Below are positions 61,346 through 64,000 of a stretch of 64,000 nt of DNA, one piece after another; position 1 is the first letter of the stretch, and the number at the start of each line of letters is the position of its first letter. The notes beneath the pieces were generated by a model. That model ran no database searches, was not told where the DNA came from, and was given only the letters and a program-made list of their open reading frames with translations. The DNA is from Flavobacterium keumense. Lineage in GTDB: Bacteria > Bacteroidota > Bacteroidia > Flavobacteriales > Flavobacteriaceae. The DNA is taken from assembly GCF_029866485.1 (NCBI RefSeq), contig NZ_CP092332.1, forward strand, positions 1,612,001 to 1,676,000, written 5' to 3'. Position numbers and translations under genes: made by a program.

Positions 61346-62116
61346 CTATTTTGAAATAGCTTCTTCGTAATTCTCTTCTACTTTTCTCCAGTTGATCACA
61401 TTGAAGAAAGCATCAATGTAGTTTTTACGTTTGTATTGGTAATCCAAGTAATAAGCATGTTCCCATACATCTAAGGCTAAGATGGGTTTACCTTGTACTT
61501 TTGCATTTCGCATTAGAGGATTATCTTGGTTGGCAGTACTTGTGATTTGCAATTTTCCGGAACGATCCACAATTAACCACACCCAACCAGAACCAAAGAC
61601 TTTGTTAGCCTCTCCCTTGAATTGAGTGGTAAAATTATCAAAAGATTCAAAATCTTTTTCAATTGCGGTTGCTAAGGAATCTTTCGGTTGGCCTCCTGCT
61701 TTAGGTCCTATACATTTAAAATAAAGGGAATGGTTGTAATAACCACCTGCGTTATTTTTTTGTTCTTCATTACTAGTATCTAATTGCGATACCACTTCTT
61801 CAATAGTACTATTTTCTAAATTAGTTCCCGCAATGACTTCGTTTAATTTATTAGTATAAGACAAATAATGTTTAGAGTAATGGTTCTCTAAAGTAATTGC
61901 TGATAGATTTGGTGCTAAAGCATCGTAGTCAAAAGCTAATTTTTCTAATTGAAACGAACCATCGTTAGCTTTAACATCATCAGGCATACCCATTGTTATT
62001 TTTTCTTCGGCACTTGGCAAAGGAACTTCAACTACTTCGGTTAGTTTTTTCTTGTTGCAAGAGAATAAAATAAAAAAGAATATTACATAAATTACTTTTA
62101 AAAAGTGTTTTTTCAT
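61346..62116 (-). CDS. iron/manganese superoxide dismutase with a lipoprotein anchor
   Basis: 256 residues. The catalytic domain starts near residue 55 (QLEKLAFDYDALAPNLS) and has the four metal ligands His79, His129, Asp216 and His220 (SAITLENHYSKHY, GGYYNHSLYF, DVWEHAYY). It is preceded by an N-terminal lipoprotein signal with the lipobox FILFSC (Cys20) and an acidic linker. It should therefore be anchored in a membrane and face the periplasm or surface, rather than the cytoplasm as ordinary SodB or SodA. It lies 7 nt after the acyl-CoA-binding protein gene. Confidence 0.92.
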   Translation of the reverse strand: MKKHFLKVIYVIFFFILFSCNKKKLTEVVEVPLPSAEEKITMGMPDDVKANDGSFQLEKLAFDYDALAPNLSAITLENHYSKHYLSYTNKLNEVIAGTNLENSTIEEVVSQLDTSNEEQKNNAGGYYNHSLYFKCIGPKAGGQPKDSLATAIEKDFESFDNFTTQFKGEANKVFGSGWVWLIVDRSGKLQITSTANQDNPLMRNAKVQGKPILALDVWEHAYYLDYQYKRKNYIDAFFNVINWRKVEENYEEAISK

Positions 62117-62123
62117 GACTTGT

Positions 62124-62393
62124 TTATTTTTTCAATAAAGAATTGATGATTTCAATATAGTTTTCTTTAGCTTCCTCAATAGATATATGGCTGATTTGCA
62201 TCCAAGCATTTAGTTTGAAAGCATTTCGTAAATCAAAATTATCGGATTGTCCGTATTGGGCTGAACCAGAAGTTGCTTGTTTGTAAAATGCATACAAACG
62301 TAGTTGTACGTCTTGTGGTAGGGAAGCCTGCGTCATTTTTGAAGCCTCATTAACTGCTTCGTCAAATTGTTTATCTAGATCGTTCTCAATCAT
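62124..62393 (-). CDS. acyl-CoA-binding protein
   Basis: 89 residues, the full length of a single ACBP domain. The family pattern is LRLYAFYKQATSG, later LRNAFKLNAWMQ and KENYIEIINSL. It binds long-chain acyl-CoA esters with high affinity and keeps them soluble. The start codon overlaps the psd stop codon by one base (TAATG), so the gene is translationally coupled to phospholipid synthesis. Confidence 0.92.
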   Translation of the reverse strand: MIENDLDKQFDEAVNEASKMTQASLPQDVQLRLYAFYKQATSGSAQYGQSDNFDLRNAFKLNAWMQISHISIEEAKENYIEIINSLLKK

Positions 62394-63046
62394 TACGCTT
62401 TGGTTGCAATAACTGTTTTTCCGCCGATGGCTTTTTGATTTAATACTACATTAATTGGAGTTCCTAAAGGTAAAAATAAATCTACTCTTGAACCAAATTT
62501 GATGAAACCAGCATCAGTTCCTTGAATTACTTGCATTCCTTCTTCGGCGTAGTTTACAATTCGCTTTGCTAACGCACCAGCGATTTGTCTGTACAATACT
62601 TCTCCAAATGATTTATTTTCAACTACGATAGTCGTTCTTTCATTTTCTTCGCTAGCTTTTGGGTGCCAAGCTACTAAAAATTTTCCAGGATGGTATTTGC
62701 TAAATTTTATAATACCTCCCATTGGATAACGGGTAACATGCACGTTTATTGGCGACATGAATATAGAAACTTGTAGGCGTTTGTCTTTGAAATATTCACC
62801 CTCGTACACCTCTTCAATAACAACAACTTTCCCATCAACAGGAGAAAGAATTTGATCTTCGTTTAAGATAAAAGTTCGTTTTGGATTTCTAAAAAATTGA
62901 AGTATAATTATTAAAAAAACAATTGCTATAATTTGAATCGTCATTTTAATCCAGCTAGTGTCAATCAGATTGTCACTTACTAATAGTACAATGGCAGTGA
63001 TACAAGTGCCTAATAAAATGGATTGAGCTCCTTCTTTATGAAACAT
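62393..63046 (-). CDS. psd: phosphatidylserine decarboxylase, short (archaeal-like) family
   Basis: 217 residues. Psd makes phosphatidylethanolamine from phosphatidylserine. A membrane helix pair at the N-terminus (about 11-28 and 34-50) is followed by the decarboxylase domain with SPVDGKV, SIFMSPINVHVTR and the self-cleavage site GS at 185-186 in FIKFGSRVDLF. That serine becomes the pyruvoyl cofactor. The longer open frame starts with TTG inside cdsA; the ATG at 63046 gives the usual MFHKEG start and overlaps cdsA by 11 nt. Confidence 0.93.
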   Translation of the reverse strand: MFHKEGAQSILLGTCITAIVLLVSDNLIDTSWIKMTIQIIAIVFLIIILQFFRNPKRTFILNEDQILSPVDGKVVVIEEVYEGEYFKDKRLQVSIFMSPINVHVTRYPMGGIIKFSKYHPGKFLVAWHPKASEENERTTIVVENKSFGEVLYRQIAGALAKRIVNYAEEGMQVIQGTDAGFIKFGSRVDLFLPLGTPINVVLNQKAIGGKTVIATKA

Positions 63047-63926
63047 AAGATAAAATTTGATAAAATAAGTATACAATTGGTGCTACAAATATAACACTAT
63101 CTAGACGATCTAAAATACCTCCATGCCCAGGCATTATTTTACCACTGTCTTTGACTTGGGCAATTCGTTTAAATTTAGATTCAATTAAGTCGCCAATAGT
63201 TCCAAAAACACCAGCAATTAATGCGATAAAAACCCATATTAAGATAGATCTTTCACTAAAATCAGGATTTGGTTTGATGTATAATTTTGAAATTAGATAT
63301 CCAGCAAAAACAGCAAACACAATACCGCCAAGGAATCCTTCAATTGTTTTTTTAGGAGATATGCGTTCGTATAATTTATGTTTTCCTATTGATTTTCCAA
63401 CCAAATAAGCAAATGTATCATTAGTCCAAATGAGAATAAATAATCCGATAATTATTTTAGGATTGTAATCTTTTATTCCGAAAGAAATTTTAACAATGAA
63501 TATAAATGGTAATAGTATGTAGCCTATTAGGTATAAGTATTTCCAAAGTTTTGTAATAGTTTGTTCTTTATTATCAAATAAAAAGAATAAGCATTTAATA
63601 AAGATTAAAATAGTAATCGTCAGTAATCCTATATTTAATTGTTCAATATCAATACCAAGTTCAGTAGGTCTTTCGCGTAAATTTGATAAATAATCGTTTG
63701 TTTCTGTTTGATAGTAACTGATTAAGCTAATTATAGAATAAGATAAGCTCACAAAAGAAAGAGGAAGGATTGTATTCAATTTCACTAGATTGCAAAACTC
63801 ATAGGTAGCAATAATCAGAAAAATTCCGAATAGTAGGATAAAGCTTTCCGTAGAATATAGAATAGAGGATAGTAAGAGTGTAATATAAATTACTCCAGAA
63901 ATCCCTCTTTTAAGTGTTTCATTCAT
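63036..63926 (-). CDS. cdsA: phosphatidate cytidylyltransferase
   Basis: 296 residues with about eight membrane helices. It makes CDP-diacylglycerol from phosphatidic acid and CTP, the precursor for the phosphatidylserine that Psd uses. The CDS signature is complete: SKFKRIAQVKDSGKIMPGHGG followed by ILDRLDS. Membrane topology and length are normal. Gene order cdsA, psd, acyl-CoA-binding protein with overlaps shows a phospholipid operon. It starts 1 nt after the stop codon of the partial gene at the window edge. Confidence 0.95.
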   Translation of the reverse strand: MNETLKRGISGVIYITLLLSSILYSTESFILLFGIFLIIATYEFCNLVKLNTILPLSFVSLSYSIISLISYYQTETNDYLSNLRERPTELGIDIEQLNIGLLTITILIFIKCLFFLFDNKEQTITKLWKYLYLIGYILLPFIFIVKISFGIKDYNPKIIIGLFILIWTNDTFAYLVGKSIGKHKLYERISPKKTIEGFLGGIVFAVFAGYLISKLYIKPNPDFSERSILIWVFIALIAGVFGTIGDLIESKFKRIAQVKDSGKIMPGHGGILDRLDSVIFVAPIVYLFYQILSYVS

Positions 63927-63927
63927 C

Positions 63928-64000
63928 TTAAAGATCCTCTAAAAGCAATAAATACAAGTTCTTTGCAGCACTTCCGTACTGTGTAAAGTCTTCTTCTCTA
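63928..64000 (-). CDS. 3' end of a gene upstream of cdsA, possibly a LUD-domain protein
   Basis: The last 23 codons are seen, ending QYGSAAKNLYLLLLEDL and a TAA one base before the cdsA ATG. Tight spacing implies one operon. From remembered gene order in flavobacteria (a LUD-domain protein before cdsA) this may be that gene, but too little is visible to be sure. Confidence 0.45.
   Translation of the reverse strand, partial: REEDFTQYGSAAKNLYLLLLEDL

Overview
The window is a compact, AT-rich stretch of a Flavobacteriia chromosome, most likely Flavobacterium or a close relative. This rests on four signs: promoters of the Bacteroidetes type (TTG, 17-23 nt, TAnnTTTG) just upstream of many genes; type IX secretion (T9SS) type B C-terminal domains; Bacteroidota-specific families (DUF5606, 2TM with LytTR, an OstA-like protein, fused CcoNO); and the gene order. 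Nearly all of it is ordinary core genome. No rRNA, CRISPR array, phage or transposase gene was seen.

Layout. 1-12.3 kb: the end of an acyl-CoA carboxylase carboxyltransferase gene, a beta-barrel porin, an AmiD-like lipoprotein amidase, a Gly/Tyr-repeat secreted protein, rimO, a FadL-type outer-membrane protein, a Tyr-rich lipoprotein, proS, two identical tRNA-Glu genes, rpsT and typA. 12.3-21.3 kb: three consecutive secreted or surface proteins with different N-terminal modules and the same type of T9SS sorting domain. 21.4-28 kb: an unrecognised conserved-looking protein, a nucleoid-associated protein bordered by palindromic repeats, a pRiA4b ORF-3-like protein, and a LytS-type kinase, 2TM protein and LytTR regulator cassette. 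27.3-35.9 kb: a minus-strand run holding a CDP-alcohol phosphatidyltransferase, ctaA, a CCA-type nucleotidyltransferase, a GxxExxY nuclease-fold gene framed by inverted repeats, tsaC, a DUF3575 protein, three glycan genes (DUF4422, glf, GT2) and dapD. 36-40.2 kb: ruvX, mqo, def, a DUF5606 gene and mazG.

40.2-51.3 kb is a microaerobic respiration block: an Fnr-type regulator, ccoI, ccoS, fused ccoNO, ccoQ (59 aa), ccoP, ccoG, ccoH, a TauE/SafE-family membrane protein, a small DUF465 protein and hemN. Three Fnr-like palindromes stand exactly 23 nt upstream of the -7 box of ccoI, ccoS and hemN. This fits direct activation by the regulator encoded beside them. 51.4-64 kb: a DUF349 protein, a LOG protein, aroE, a TPR protein, a class III aminotransferase, an OstA-like protein, a GH13 hydrolase, a lipoprotein superoxide dismutase, an acyl-CoA-binding protein, psd, cdsA and the end of a further gene.

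The observations most worth following are the fixed-geometry Fnr sites, the 434-bp GxxExxY unit with 18-bp perfect inverted repeats, the repeat-derived in-frame insertion in dapD, and two heptamer tandem arrays with related units.
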